NCBI RefSeq assembly: GCF_001039355.2
Contig: NW_019775615.1
Span: 27,410 to 91,409 of the forward strand
Direction of reading: 5' to 3'
Origin: Lingula anatina
Taxonomy: Eukaryota > Brachiopoda > Lingulata > Lingulida > Lingulidae
DNA: 64,000 nt
Shown here: positions 1 to 12,546 of the stretch, piece after piece
How positions within the stretch are numbered: the first letter of the stretch is position 1
How the letters are laid out: the number at the start of each line of letters is the position of its first letter
Notes under the pieces: generated by a model
Databases searched by the model: none
Seen by the model: the letters and a program-made list of their open reading frames with translations, nothing else
What the model was told of the DNA's origin: nothing
Program-made: the position numbers and the translations under genes

Positions 1-562
1 AATTGGATGGTACCATTTTTAGTGTCATATATTTATTGCAAATATTGAAAATTCTTGTTGATTGCATGTTTACAGCTTGTCAAGCACAAGACTAGTGGCT
101 GTGTCCCTTATTTTGTGTATGTGGGGGTCTATACGAATGCGCTTGCTCCAGCTGGTGGTACAATATTCGGAGGCGGTATCGCCTCTCTGATCCTCTAGTT
201 TATTGAGCAAAATCAGTAGATATCAAACAAATATTGGAAGAAAGCCTTGTAATGAGATGCTGGTAGCTGACAAAGGTTTTGTTAAGACAAGAACCTACAT
301 GTGTTCAGTATGATTAGGTTGTTATTCAACTCTATATTTCAGAGATGTATTGCAGAGATGTGTTGGGTTTCTTTTTTATTTGAATAGGTAATCTTTACCA
401 CTAACTGTTTGCGTTTCTGCAAGGAGGATGTATGTTTTTTCTGTTGAAATTATCTTTGCTTCCACTTCCATTGTATTTTGTATTGTATTGTATTTTGTAT
501 TGTATTGTAGAATATCTTTGTAAAAGATGATACTTCAGGTTATATATGTGCTATTTTTCAAG
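1..562 (+). other. intron upstream of the first visible HEATR3 exon
   Basis: I see no convincing exon here. The stretch is AT-rich, with a short run built from TTGTATTG/TTTTGTAT words around 471-510. It is read as an intron of HEATR3 because the exon at 563 begins in mid-protein after an acceptor AG. Confidence 0.5.
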
Positions 563-2091
563 TCTATGAATGGCACAGCAGAAGGTGGGGCCATGGAAAA
601 TGGAGCAGGGGATGGAGGAAAAGATGAAAAGAAGCACACAAAGGTATTTCTTAACTGATAATTTTATTGCAAACATTATTACTGCACTGAAATGGGTATT
701 TTATCACACAACATGTGTTTAAGTATCTTTACCAGTTAGTATTTAACTTTTTCACTGAAAAGCAGTTTTTGAAGTCGTAATTATCTGTGCACTGGAGGGG
801 GTGCATACGACAACATAACATGTATTGAAATACCTTAAAATAATTAAAAGAAATCATTTTAAAGCATACAATGATGAATGTAAATTGTCTCCGTGTTAAC
901 ATTTTTCAGAATGGATTGGAGAAAGAATTAAATGAATTAGAATGCCTTTTGACTGCCCAGAGGACAGCTTTGGAGATTATCACTAATCTCTGTTGTACAG
1001 ATGGTGAGTAACTCTGTCTTCTGTGTAACCAGACTGTCTTGAGCTGTGTGGTTTTTTAATATTTTGGATTTTATGCATATCCTGGGCTTAATTTGGATTA
1101 TCAAAAGTTATCTTCTTGTCCTATAAATCATAAGTATTTCCATAAAGGTCAGATGAGATCACCGAGACTTCTGGGTTTTCAACTCCTGACCAGACATAGT
1201 CTTTTTGAGGAACTTTTAGATATAAATATCTTTGCCTCTCAATGCTTTAAGATTGTGCAATTGTCGTTAATCCTGCCAATGCATTTATTTGGGATTGGTC
1301 TACCAAAACTTCTATGTAGTATTTTTTTTTTCATGAATTTCTATGAAATTTCTGTATGTGCACACAGTTTGTCTTGTGATGTCACAAATTTTTCATTTTT
1401 TTCTTCTGAAACACATTAAAACTGGTTAAATTTTTTGATCTGACCACATTAAATTGTTGCTTCCTCACAATATCCTTGTACAGATAAGGTCCACAATAAT
1501 GTTGTGATGATTTTAGCAATGACCGAGGCAGGAGGAGGCATGAGAGAGAACAACACAACTGTGTGTGCCTAGCTTCAACAGTCACAGTTGAACAAATCTT
1601 TATGTCACTCGACATACATTGTATTTCTACGCATTTAGTTGTCCATTATAGCAATACTATAGTTCCTCTCATGGACCAGCAACTAAATGTATAGAAAGGC
1701 TATAAATTTTATGAATTCCTTATAGCTGAATCTTTCAATTTCGTTTTAGATTGGGTGTGGGAAGGTGAAGGTTGTTTTATGAGGGGTCTGGCATAAGTTT
1801 TCACTATTACCATTGTTTTCCACATATTTTCAGATGAGGAAGAAGTGTGGGAGGACCTTGACAGCAGTGATGCCAGCTCTGATGAAATGTTAACAGCAGA
1901 TGTTGATATGGAGGGATCTGATGAAACAGTATTAGTAAGTGCACACTTTTCTAACAGTTTTAACAAGCAGTGATTTTTCATCAAGCTAATTGTACACATT
2001 TACCAGCACAAATTGTCTAGCTGGTCATCTAGCTAGTGTTAGGTGAATAGCCTCTATCTAGGGGGTGTGCTCACCTCCCCCCCCCCCTCCA

Positions 2092-2127
<36 letters not shown>

Positions 2128-3625
2128 GCGTGTGCACTCACCTAATGCCTTAGAAAAGTCAGGTACAAATCAGGGAGGGTTGTCCCATCTATTTAGGCTG
2201 CTTCATTCTTAGTACATAACACATCTGATAAAAATTGCTTGCTGACAGTTTTTTATTTTGTGACATAACCAGGTGATACTTTTCTAAACAAATTTTGAAG
2301 AGATTTAGATACCAATATATGAAACACAAAATATGCTAGTTTCAGATTATTTTTATTTTTAATCAAATTTTTAAAAAATTGTATTGATGTTAACAACATT
2401 CCTGGTTGTTAAAATAACTTTTAATTGAAAACATCTGAAGAGTTTAAGTGTAAATGGTAGAGATGTTTATTTGGTAGTGATAAGCATAATGAAATTTGGC
2501 AAAATGTTTAGAACTAAAATTCAATTTGACATTGAAATAGCACTATTCAAATTTTTGGATATTTATTTATATTTATCATGTTCCTTTTTAAAAGTGTATT
2601 TGTTACTTGACAACTTCTGTAAATTCCAGAGTCATCTCTGTGTCCAGTCTGAAGTTCACGGTGCTTTTGTTGGTAATAATCTTGTTCCTAGGGTAAGTGT
2701 GAAAATCTTGATTATTCTTTGTAATGTGGGATGCCTTTTTTGCTCCAAAAGGGGTCATACTACCATTTTATTTACTAATGATAGAGCATATAAACGTTAA
2801 TAATTTTAGATTATTGTTAAACTAAGTTCCTTGACAAGGAATATAACTATAGTGTTTCTGGATTTGCTTCAAGCCTTCAATACTTACATATTTCAGGATT
2901 TCAAATTCATCAGAGGTAGAAGTTGTTGATTTTAAGTATGTTTTTCAGGTGATGTGCAAAACTAATTTCCCCAGTGCTGAAGTTCACACAATATTAAGCG
3001 GATATGGGAGGGGGAAGAAATTGTTGAAAAGGTTAGAAGTTCTGTATATCAATTTGTACAAATTCAACAGATGGCTTGGGCTTTATTCTTGAGGAATAAT
3101 AGAAAACATATAAGTAAAAATAGGAAAATAAAGATTTGAAGTAAAGATTAACAAGTATCTTGTACTTTTATTTTTTTTTCTAGCAAAATCACAGATTTGG
3201 CTCTATAGGAGGGGAAAGGAGAACAAAATACAAACAAATTTGATTTTATACTTAGAAACCAAAAACAGTAATTTGAAATTCTTAGTTTTTACTTGAAAAC
3301 TATGATTTTAAATATATTAAAAGAATTTTGATTCATTACATAATTTTATTTGGTTACTGGAATTATTAAATTGTGAAAAGTGAGTTATACAAGAGAGATA
3401 TATTTGAGATTTTTAAATTAATAACCTTATCCATTGTTTCTTCCAGTATTGAAGTCCTGCAGTCCCGCTCCCTGTTGTGTGTCAGTAACATGGTCAGTGG
3501 TATGGACATTGAGGCACTTGGAGGGATGGACAAGCTGCACTTAATTTGGGAAAACCTCTCCCAACTTGCTCTTAATAAACAAGGTGACTGTTACAGTACA
3601 TATCAACGGCGTCTGTGTCCTTTAC

Positions 3626-3663
<38 letters not shown>

Positions 3664-5897
3664 GCATTATGTGAAATAGATTTAGATATTGGTCAGAATT
3701 TACTTTTTTACCGTACGAAGTCTTTCTGTTATAAACATGATTGTTTAATTCTTAAATATACATAGTCTGCTTAAGATTTGTATTTGTTAATACCCCCTTT
3801 ACACTGGACGGCGTCCTTTCTGCGTCCTCTCTGCGACCATGAAATTTGGCATCGCTGTGGTCTTAATAAGGGGGCACGAGCATTAATTTTGTATCAGAAT
3901 GAATGCTCAATGATCGGCCAGTTGTCGGCACGTAAAATATTATAAATTTTAAACTCTCAAATGGGGCCGTACTGCTGGACGCAGAAAGGACGCCGTCCAG
4001 TGTAAAGGGGGCTTAAGAAACATGGATGAAACAGATTTAGGTGTTATGCAGAGTTAACTACTTATTTGCAGTTTCTTAAATAAACATATTGCTTATTAAT
4101 GACATGAATATTGGACAGAAATGTTGTGAAGGTGACAACTTTTAATTAAAAAAAAAAAAGAGAGACAAAAAGATTTAGGGGCATGAAATCTCAGTCTGTT
4201 ATATCAGTGGCAATTTAAAAGACCAGCAACCAATTAGACAGTTTAGATTCATTTAATATATTCAGTTATGTATTCCCAGCTGTAGAGAGTGCAGATCTGT
4301 TGGAAGCTGTCACCAGTGCCATGAGAGCAACTATACAGAAACTGGCTGAACACAAGTCTCCTAAGGTATAGCATAATTTATTGATGTTTAATGATCTTTC
4401 AAGGTCATGAAAGGTATTTTAGTTATATAGAATTCACAATTAAGCATGTTGTGAAACAGTTTGTGTCATGTAACCACTTCATTCTCTACTTTCCTTACAG
4501 TTTCTATTTCTTAAATGGTTTACGGTTCCTAAAATATCACCATTACCAACAGTTCTCCAGTCCTACCCCTTGTAATTCAGTTTGTATTTAAGATATCACA
4601 GAACAAATTTGTCTTGACTACCTTACACATTTTCATTGTGCCACAATCCTGAAATATGCTTTCAGTTCTCCAGTGTTGTCCCCAGCGACCTCCAGTTTGT
4701 GTTTGAGCTGGGACAGCAGAGCAGTCATCCCCCAGTCAAGGCCAATGCTGTGAGGATATTGTCCACTATTGGTTGTCTGCTTGCCAAACAGATGGAGCCA
4801 CATAGCCTGCTTAAGGTTTGTCTTTGTTAAAATTTTATTAGGTGAAAGCTTTAGTGTCCTCTTATGGAATAGCTGCTTGTAAACCAATGTAGATGTGTGA
4901 GATTTGTTTGAATGCTTTTCGTAAGATCTTATTATCAGAGTCACTGCACTGTGGTCAACCTGGTCTGACTTTAGACTTTTTTTTAGTTGCCAATACCAAG
5001 ATAATTTGGTCAAGTCAATAAGTATATTCATTTGATGTGGATGTGTCTTAAAATAGTTAGTCAAAAAAGATGATTTGTATGCTAACTTACCATACTCATT
5101 TAGAGATGGCATTGTGTTGAAATCTGTCAGGTTCAATCGATGTCTGTTGACAGTCGTATTCAGTGTTTCACAACAAAACCTCAGTGAGCCATTCAAAACA
5201 TTGTGGCGTATGCCTAGTTACTTTGGTATAACTCTGTTTTGAGTCATTCTTTTATTCATTTGCTATTGCAAGAGGTTCCACCAAATCATTTAAATTAAGG
5301 CTAAAGTTTATTTTATTTCATATATACTAATTATTCATTAAAAGGCAGTTAGCATTTTTATTGATTTTCACTTCAGAATATTGGCACATTTCTTGTGGAA
5401 ATAGTGAGCAAGGACCAGGAGTTGTGGGTGGTTGCCGAGGCGCTGGACGCCATCTTCGATGTATTTGCGGAGGATCATCTGGACTCAGTTGTCAGGGAGA
5501 TAGGGTTAACAGACAAACTCAAGGCTGTGGCACCACAGCTGAAGGCTAAGGTAAGACTGCTTCCTATGTTTTGGAAAATTTTACGTATTTATTTATTATA
5601 TCTCCTCTCCCTACCCCACATCTTCCGAAAAAAAAGAACCCCTTTTTTTCTACAGCCCTGTGCATATTTTGCACAATAAAATTATTCTTCAGGTTTTATT
5701 TAATATCCTTGTAAGTTTTAATGGTTCGTTTCTTTTAACATATATATAGATCAGTTAAAGAGATGGATACCCTCTGGAGGTATATTTTGATATCTTTTCT
5801 CCAGATTCATCAACAGAAGAGAAGCCTAGGAGACCATCTCCCTATCATCATGACAGCAAGGACAAATCTGATGCGGTTCATCAAGTACAAATCTTGA
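563..5897 (+). CDS. HEATR3: HEATR3 (symportin-like HEAT-repeat protein), C-terminal half, ten exons
   Basis: HEATR3 (yeast Syo1) is a HEAT/ARM-repeat factor that escorts ribosomal proteins uL18 and uL5 into the nucleus for 5S RNP assembly. I joined exons 563-643, 910-1003, 1834-1934, 2630-2692, 2949-3031, 3447-3583, 4280-4365, 4666-4815, 5377-5550 and 5805-5897. All have GT..AG borders and compatible phases, giving 353 residues in one frame ending at TGA 5895-5897. Family signatures are LLTAQRTALEIITNLCC followed by an acidic, serine-rich stretch (EEEVWEDLDSSDASSDE), then a helical region with LLCVSNMVSGMD and WVVAEALDAIFDVFAED near the end. The human protein is about 680 residues, so the first half lies before the window. 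The phase-0 exon at 563 implies at least one earlier exon. A possible AATAAA polyadenylation signal is at 6621-6626. The exon joins are inferred from splice consensus and family alignment recalled by eye. Confidence 0.88.
2092..2125. repeat. (CA)n microsatellite in HEATR3 intron
   Basis: A C-rich run is followed by about 17 uninterrupted CA units. It lies in the intron between the HEATR3 exons ending at 1934 and starting at 2630. Confidence 0.95.
3626..3663. repeat. (GATA)n microsatellite in HEATR3 intron
   Basis: About nine tandem GATA units lie 40 bases after the donor of the HEATR3 exon ending at 3583. Confidence 0.95.
3793..4011. mobile_element. 219-bp palindromic MITE with ~35-bp terminal inverted repeats
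   Basis: The left end CCCCCTTTACACTGGACGG continues as GCGTCCTTTCTGCG. The right end carries its reverse complement nearly perfectly (CGCAGAAAGGACGCCGTCC, then AGTGTAAAGGGGG). There is no reading frame inside. The flanks are TTAATA on the left and CTTAAG on the right, compatible with a TTA or TTAA target duplication, so PIF/Harbinger-like is possible. It sits in a HEATR3 intron and does not touch the splice sites. Confidence 0.8.
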
Positions 5898-7555
5898 CCA
5901 GGAGATTGACTTAAAGATTTTTTTTTTTTCCTTCTAATAGTGACTTAAAACTCAGCAGTCATTTGGATCAGAGAAATAATTGAAGTATAGTACTTCAAGT
6001 TTCATTATTTTCTGTAACATGCAATTTTTTCATTCTTTTTATATAGTCCCAATGGATGATTTATGTGTTATCAGAAAAGACTGGCGTTGAATGTGTGGGC
6101 ATTATTAGCATTTTGCAGAGGTCTCAATGGATTATTACTGTATGCAAAATCAGTATTGATAAGAAGTGTTGCCTCAATTTTTGTCTTCATCTTTTCCTAT
6201 GTTTCTCTTGATTTCAAGAGCAAGATATTATTTTCGTAATGAGATCTGAAAAGCTTATGGTTTCATTTCATCCAATAATTTACAAGCAATTCATGTATTT
6301 ATTGTCTTTTTTCTTTTGTTTTGGTGAAACATGAATTTGGCTCAAATTTGTGATAAATATAATCCTAGTTTTGTTGTTTAGGATCCATGTGGATATAACA
6401 TGTGTAAAGTGTGTGAGGATCCTTACTGTTAATAACTGGATTTGCACACAATGATTATTTTAAGGAATTGTTTTTAAATGATAAGCCATGCAACTTGATA
6501 TGTTAATGTTAAGGTCATTTTATTGTTAACTTATTGTTATTATATCCATCAAGCAATTGAACCTTTTGATTGGTTGTTCCCCCTTTCAGTATATGTGAAC
6601 AGGTAAATAATGAATAATGTAATAAAGTAATGGTAAATGCATAAAAAGAAAAGGCATGGACTTTGTTACAGGTGAAAATCGCATACATTGAGAGTGTTTA
6701 ATAGTGGTCAGAAGTAAATGTTGGTGATCCTATGGACTGATGTTAATGTTCAGGGTGACAGGAGCGTTGGGGTGGGGTAGGGTGTGTGTTTGTGTGTGTG
6801 TGGGGGGGGGGGATTCCTGTCTGTGCATTTTTTTTTTTCACAATTTTCTAGTACTAACTTATCATAACATTTTTGAGGTTCATTCCAGTGTACACTGAGT
6901 GTAAAATGTTTTGTTGGGTAAACATACATAAACATCCGCACAGCTGTTATCTATTCATGTTTTATTCTGCTGGCTAGGCTGACCAGAGGGGGATGAGTCG
7001 ACTCATCATTTTTCAGCCACTAGTTACTGAGTTGTGATGTTAACTGTGGAACTTAATTCTTCCGAGTTCATTTTTGTCCACATCTCAACTGGTTATTACA
7101 GCTCTAATTTTTTTTTCGAAAACAAATCCAAAAGGATTGCACAAGATTTGTTATGTATCCAATGATGATAACTATTCCCATGATTTAAGTAAACTGTATT
7201 GCTTGTTTAAAGATTGATCCGCTCACTGAGTCAACCACTTAATAAGAATAATGGTACAATGTGCTCACAAGCAAGATTGAGTTTTTATTAGTGAAAACAA
7301 CGAAATTGAGTCATTGCTATTTTATTGGTTGCAATTTACTATTGAACGAAACAAGTTTGTTACAAAATTCCGTAGTGCCCATTGAAATAAAGCTTTTGCC
7401 ATTCTACATCAACTTTTTCACATCAGCATTGCATACAAATACCCATCATAGGTTTCTCATGTTTCATATAATGTGTATACAAATAGGTGTGTTGCAATCC
7501 ACACATCTGGATGCTCTGCACAATCGCACCTAACACATTTGATTCGTTGACTGGA
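5898..7555. other. HEATR3 3' UTR and intergenic spacer
   Basis: The first ~730 bases are probably HEATR3 3' UTR, given the AATAAA at 6621. After that comes AT-rich spacer with a GT-rich/G-rich run at 6780-6812. No supported gene is seen on either strand before the VWC gene's last exon. Confidence 0.5.
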
Positions 7556-9921
7556 TTAATTACAGCGCACTTTATCACAACACTGGCCTGGGATCTTCTC
7601 CACGTGACAGTCCGGGGGCACGGGCCACGGTGGACATCTGATGAAAAGAAAAGCATAGTGATTAGAGTAAAAATAGTGTCATGTTTTTATATATGGCACA
7701 CGGCACACTGGACTTGCTACGTCTTGCGGCACACCATTCTGACCATTGTCCACTTTCTGGGCATTTGGGGTTTTGTAGACATTATAGGCCTAGTTCCTTA
7801 TATACAAAGACTCTTCATGCACCAAAACAGAACGTTTAATATCGTTAAATTTGGTTAAATTTATTACTTTGTTTTATAAGGAAGTTGACCCGCCTTAAGA
7901 GTAAACGAAAGAATGAATGAAAAGTAACTGATTAAAAACAGACGAAACAAATTAACGTGAACAGGGTTCAATGGAACAATCTTTGCAAGATAATTACTAT
8001 GAATACATGCAGAGAAACTTGATACTGGTAAATACACGAAAGCCTCTTTTAAACCGCTTGTTTTCGGTTGTGGTTGCATAACTAACTTGTCAAGAAATCT
8101 TAATCTATGTGCAGACCACGTAATACGGCAAAAGATCAATATCGTATCTTAACTCACCTACCCTTTTGCGAAAAACGGGTATTCGTTATAGGTTTATTGT
8201 CATATGGGGCAACAGAGGTATTTTAAAACGTTTAATATCTGAAGCTACCTAAGTTATGTATTGGACGAAATCGAACTGTGCCGTAAAACATTTACAACTA
8301 CAACTTTTGAAGAATCTAAGCATGTTACGTAGACGTGATGTTTTTGCACTTTTGTTTAAAGTGTTTTATTTTCGATCTGTCTAGGTGAGGGTTGTTGGAA
8401 GATGAAAATAAAAAAAAAATGTTTAATTAGTAAATTTTAAATGATAAAAAACATAGTTAAATGTTAAGGGTCGGTGTGGGATATATTGCAAATATTCATT
8501 TTACGTTTGTTTCTTTTCAGATACGATTTTGTAAGAATATAAGTACGTTATAAACCTACGAATTAAGCTGTACACAATTTTACATGTAGTCCTGAAGTTA
8601 AGGGCTTCCATTAAAGAAAGATAATATCGTTAATAAATAAACAATTTTTCACACAAAAAATGTGTTGGATAAATTCTTTACAATGGTTGTACAAGATGTG
8701 ATGAACGAACAGCCTACGTACCCTTCTCGGCACACGAAGATGTCATCCTCGAGGCATTTGCAGTTCAGTTCGCATTCTACGTCCCAAGTCTCTCCAACCC
8801 TGTACTCCGTGCCTTTGTACGTACAAACGCCTGGAGAGAAAATGCAGTTTGTTGTAGAGCGCATTCATGTATGCACATTGTTACCTCCTAGACCATCATA
8901 GTTAGGAACTTGATACGTCTACTAGTACTAGGACTTATTCCACAAACAAAATTTTTCCCATATTTTTGCTCAGTCAAACCTAAATTTATATCTCCTTTAA
9001 TCAGCGACATATGGAAAGACATTCATCCGAATTCCCTTTTATACACCCTTTGTTTCCATGCACGCAAAATGCGACTCGACAAGTCTTTTCTTTTACTCGG
9101 TCTTCGGCTTTGAGTAACGGGAAAAATACTAACCTCCGCCAAGAAGGTTATGTTTTTGGATCCGTAAATCTGTCTGTTTTCAACATTATGGAATAAGTTT
9201 TTTTTTTATGAAATAAAATAAGAAACTGTCTGGAGTGGACCAAGAAATAATATAAACGATTAGAACACTGTGGTGATTCATCAATTGATCAATATTTGAA
9301 TATTAGTTAATTATTTGTCTGTCTGTTCGTTAGCAACATTATGCAAAGATTTGAGGACAAAGTTTGATTAATTTTTTGGGAAACTGACCGTAAGGGATGA
9401 AGTAACAACCAATAAGATTTTGGAAATAATTCGTCAATTGATAATTACTTTAATAAATAAAGTCTGTTTTTCTGTAATGGAGGGATTTGGATGAAATTTT
9501 AAGGATAGGTCAAAAATGGTCTAGATTTGGGTGATGATCAATTAATTAATTATCATTGGTAATGGGAAGCTTATTAACTTACTGGTTAGTTGATAAATGA
9601 TAAATAATAATTATAATTGAGTTAATAAGATATCGATTTATAAACTAATTAATAAAAAATTGATAATTATGATAATTGAGCGGCGGAGGTCTGCTGAATT
9701 TGGCCCTTTTTCGCATTTCACTTAATATATACATACTTAAGAATATACAGAGGCTGCAACCCTAAAGATCAACAGAGTTTAAATATAATTGCGTTTAGGG
9801 TAAATCAGGTCTTCTGAACATTTATTTTTATTCAATTTAACAACCAAATATAACATCTTTCGTTTGCTATAGCTATACAAACAGTCAAATATGCATGCAC
9901 ATGTAAATAATAAATATCGTA

Positions 9922-10005
<84 letters not shown>

Positions 10006-10132
10006 TACTGAAAATTATGATGGAAAATATATTACCTGTAACCTTGTTTTTCTTGATACTTGCGCCGGCAATGAGAACGCTCAGTCCAGCTAAAGTCACA
10101 AGTAACAACCGCATCATCGTCGCGTGAGACAT
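7556..10132 (-). CDS. small secreted protein with a single VWC domain, three exons
   Basis: The exons on the minus strand are 10132-10036, 8830-8722 and 7637-7556. All have consensus splice sites and phases 1/0/0 that join into 95 residues ending at TAA. Residues 1-24 are a hydrophobic signal peptide (MSHATMMRLLLVTLAGLSVL, then IAGA). The rest is one von Willebrand factor type C domain with ten cysteines: CTYKG, VECELNCKC, FVCREG, CPPWPVPPDC and a closing CCDKVRC. VWC domains bind BMP/TGF-beta ligands or other extracellular partners, but the ligand of such a single-domain protein cannot be told. The ATG lies 2 bases after a good acceptor, so an untranslated first exon exists upstream; a donor-like GAGGTAAGG on the minus strand near 10680 is a candidate. 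The last exon is too short and out of frame to show as a long ORF, but it supplies the last five cysteines. Confidence 0.83.
9131..9700. mobile_element. CCTCCGCCAAGGAGG-type fold-back element, diverged
   Basis: It begins with CCTCCGCCAAGAAGGTTATG and ends with GCGGCGGAGGTCTGC. The same ends occur at 35277-35503. In between are AT-rich 'attaattaatt' stretches and a GATTTGGATGAAATTTT motif. I recognise the pattern as a short interspersed element seen in many marine invertebrate genomes; its family name is not certain. It lies inside the first intron of the VWC gene. Confidence 0.65.
9925..10000. repeat. (TA)n microsatellite
   Basis: About 38 TA units lie about 35 bases downstream of the donor of the VWC gene's signal-peptide exon, inside the intron. 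They create spurious IYIYIY reading frames on both strands. Confidence 0.95.
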
Positions 10133-11883
10133 CCTGGAAAATGAAAACAGCTAATGTCCTTTATGTAAAACCTTTAACAGCAGTATAATTGTGATCTTTA
10201 CCGTGACCCCTACCGTGAAGTTTTGTTAAGTGAGAAGTTTTTAATAACATGTTCGAATTAATCGGTGAACAAATCTTGGTTGATTTTAAGACGCCCTTCA
10301 ACGAACGTTAGACACTAAAATTTCCTTGTCATGTAAAGATCGTGCCTAGGGCTATTACCAGAAAATGGCAACTTTTCATGTGGACTTTTGAACTATCTTT
10401 AAAGGTATTAAATTACCGCTGTTGGTGTGGGTTTAGTGGAATTTGTGACCGATTGGCCCTGAAAGGAATTTTAAAAAGACACTGTGTAAACCGAACCTTG
10501 CGCAAGGCAGTCGTTCGATCCCCCTTAAAGACACGCGTGTAAGAGGAACCTGTTACTCTGACTCTAAAAAGAAACCAAGTACCTGTCTTAGCGAAAGAGA
10601 AACGACGAAAGCGTGCGCGGAGATTTAAACTGAGCAATAACAAGAAGATTACAGATGGGCAGAGCCACACGCACCTTACCTCCTACCACTCCATACTGGT
10701 ATGTATGACAGTGAATATCTTTTAAACCATCTACAAGCGGAAAGTCTTTTTCACAGACGAAGAGGAGTTTTCCCCTTGGCAGTAGCCACTTAAATATTTG
10801 TTGTCAACAGACATTGTTATGAAAATGACAGGAAATCGTGAGGCTCCCGCGACATTTTAAGAGTGCATTTGGATGTACGCTAATACTATCACTTCTCGCC
10901 ACGATAAAACCTGGTTCTCAATTTCATGTCTTTCGATTTTCTTTAAAACTACCATACCAGTGAATAAAAAAAACGGCCCGTTTCAAGTAAATAAGGTTGA
11001 AAAGAACTAATTAAAAACAAGCCTCTGAAATGACCCACAATCTTTCCCCCTGTGTCAAAGGTGAAAATAATGATTTTACTAAAAATGTCAGTACCGTCTG
11101 CAGAGGCACAGTAGGCCTATTTAAATTAGGCCTATGAACCTACATGTATACCCAAATATGATTTTCCCTACATTTAGGTTTTGTTTCTAATTCTACGAGA
11201 TACACTGAGGAATTAAGACCTGTAATCAGCAAGTGTTGCGTCACTGGCCACGTCAAAGGACAAATCTCTGTCAAGCCGCTTAGCCCTAAAATAAATCTCA
11301 AGGAGTTGGTTGATCTGCATGTTTTTTTTTTTCTTTTTAATCTGAATTCGCTATCAAAATCGCCTCTTTTTGCGACATTAACTATGTTTAAATCGTTTCC
11401 TATGACTTCAAACCCGACAGTCAACGTCAACATTCTAAGAGCGACGATCTGTAATTAAATATTTGATGACCAAGGGCTTATTTTCAATGAAACTATTGGT
11501 CTACGTAGATCGATCCGACTCCGCGGGATTCTCACTGAATGCAATCAGATAAACAGACTAACGTACACGCCCTCGCTTGTTTGCAACGTACTCGTATAAT
11601 TGCCAGCTTTTCTGTATTATACGCAACGCCTTTTGAACGCATGCATTGTTATTGTACGGCGGCGAACGAGATAATTCATCTGTCACCTTACAGCAAAAAA
11701 TATCTCCACGTGATACGTTTATCCGGATGTAGTTTTGTGCTTTCAACAATTTTCTCGTTTACGCAACATAAACGTTAACATTAAGAACAAATTATTCCTC
11801 TTTAAAATTAGCAAAGAGTTGTCACAATAATCACAATGATATAAACCTGGATAATCCTACCTTTTTAATTCGTTAATACGTAC
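10133..11883. other. intergenic region with possible 5' UTR of the VWC gene and a degenerate MITE
   Basis: No coding exon is supported. About 11505-11780 resembles the interior of the Harbinger-like MITE family found elsewhere in the window (GATCGATCCGACTCCGCGGG, then CTCACTGAATGCAATCAGAT), but clear ends were not found. The GC-richer 10430-10700 interval could hold the VWC gene promoter or untranslated exon. Confidence 0.35.
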
Positions 11884-12546
11884 CTATCTCGTATCGATAC
11901 ACGATGTTGTCTCTCAATACCGAATATTCGTCACCCCCTCCTAAGATGAATGAATTAGTGATTACTTCGTATATTTTGGTCTTTATGAGGAGCTGGAACT
12001 TGGGGACAATGCAGTCTGCACATCTGACGTCAACGCTGACCATGCGGCTTCCGACCGGCTTGGAGATATCGTACACAACTCTTAGACCTAGATGTGAACA
12101 CGAATTATGTGGATTTTCAATGTATTGTCAAAATATCTTTTGTGAAGAGTAAAGGTTTTGATTTATAATCTCTTGCTCTTTCAAAGAAACAAAACAAAAT
12201 TGTTCTTACGGCAAATGCCAGATTAACGCTAAGTTTCGGGAAAATTTATGGTTTTGGTGACAAGGAGAGATTCTACAATTACTTGATATATTTCCAATTG
12301 TCACGCACCTGCATGTGTGTCCTCGAGGTATTCTGTTAAAACTATCACAAACTAAAATACAATATCAAAACTAAGGTCTCGGTCTGCTTTACCTGAGACT
12401 TGTAAGAAGCGGCCGACCTTTTCCTCGTATTTAGACACTGAATGCTCCAGGACTGCCCAGTGTGCTACCAGATATCTGGGCAAAATCAGCTCCATTTGAA
12501 TTCCAAATGGAACAGCACCTCGGACGTCCGACACAAGTATTTCACC
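11884..12546 (-). pseudogene. 5'-nucleotidase C-terminal domain fragment, two exons
   Basis: Minus strand 12546-12393 encodes DVRGAVPFGIQMELI, LEHSVSKYEEKVGRFLQVSG. A donor follows, and exon 12087-11884 resumes with LRVVYDISKPVGSRMVSVDV and ends with a GGGDEYSVLRDN motif and a donor. This is the substrate-specificity domain of the ecto-5'-nucleotidase (CD73/UshA) family, which hydrolyses extracellular AMP. The metallophosphatase half, which holds the metal ligands, is not seen upstream. The 5' edge of the first segment has no acceptor: a stop codon lies at 12562-12564 with no AG between it and the homology. The usual NTxDLxxLKG segment is scrambled (IQMELILPRYLVAHW). The final exon after 11884 was not found. 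It is probably a relic or a fragment of a broken gene, though a distant or unassembled remainder is possible. Confidence 0.6.

Noticed and set aside
4633-5196. 187-codon minus-strand ORF
   Set aside because: It runs antisense across a solid HEATR3 exon (4666-4815) and its intron, resembles no family I know, and has no splice or promoter context.
7261-7533. 90-codon plus-strand ORF beside the VWC last exon
   Set aside because: No domain and no conservation clue; the opposite strand carries the VWC exon just beyond it.
9779-10132. 117-codon ORF with long IYIYIY run
   Set aside because: Only its first 32 codons are the real signal-peptide exon; the rest is read-through into the intron and the TA repeat.
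10480-10545. Possible tRNA T-arm (CGTTCGATCCCC)
   Set aside because: The spacing to any A-box-like word is too long and no cloverleaf pairs.
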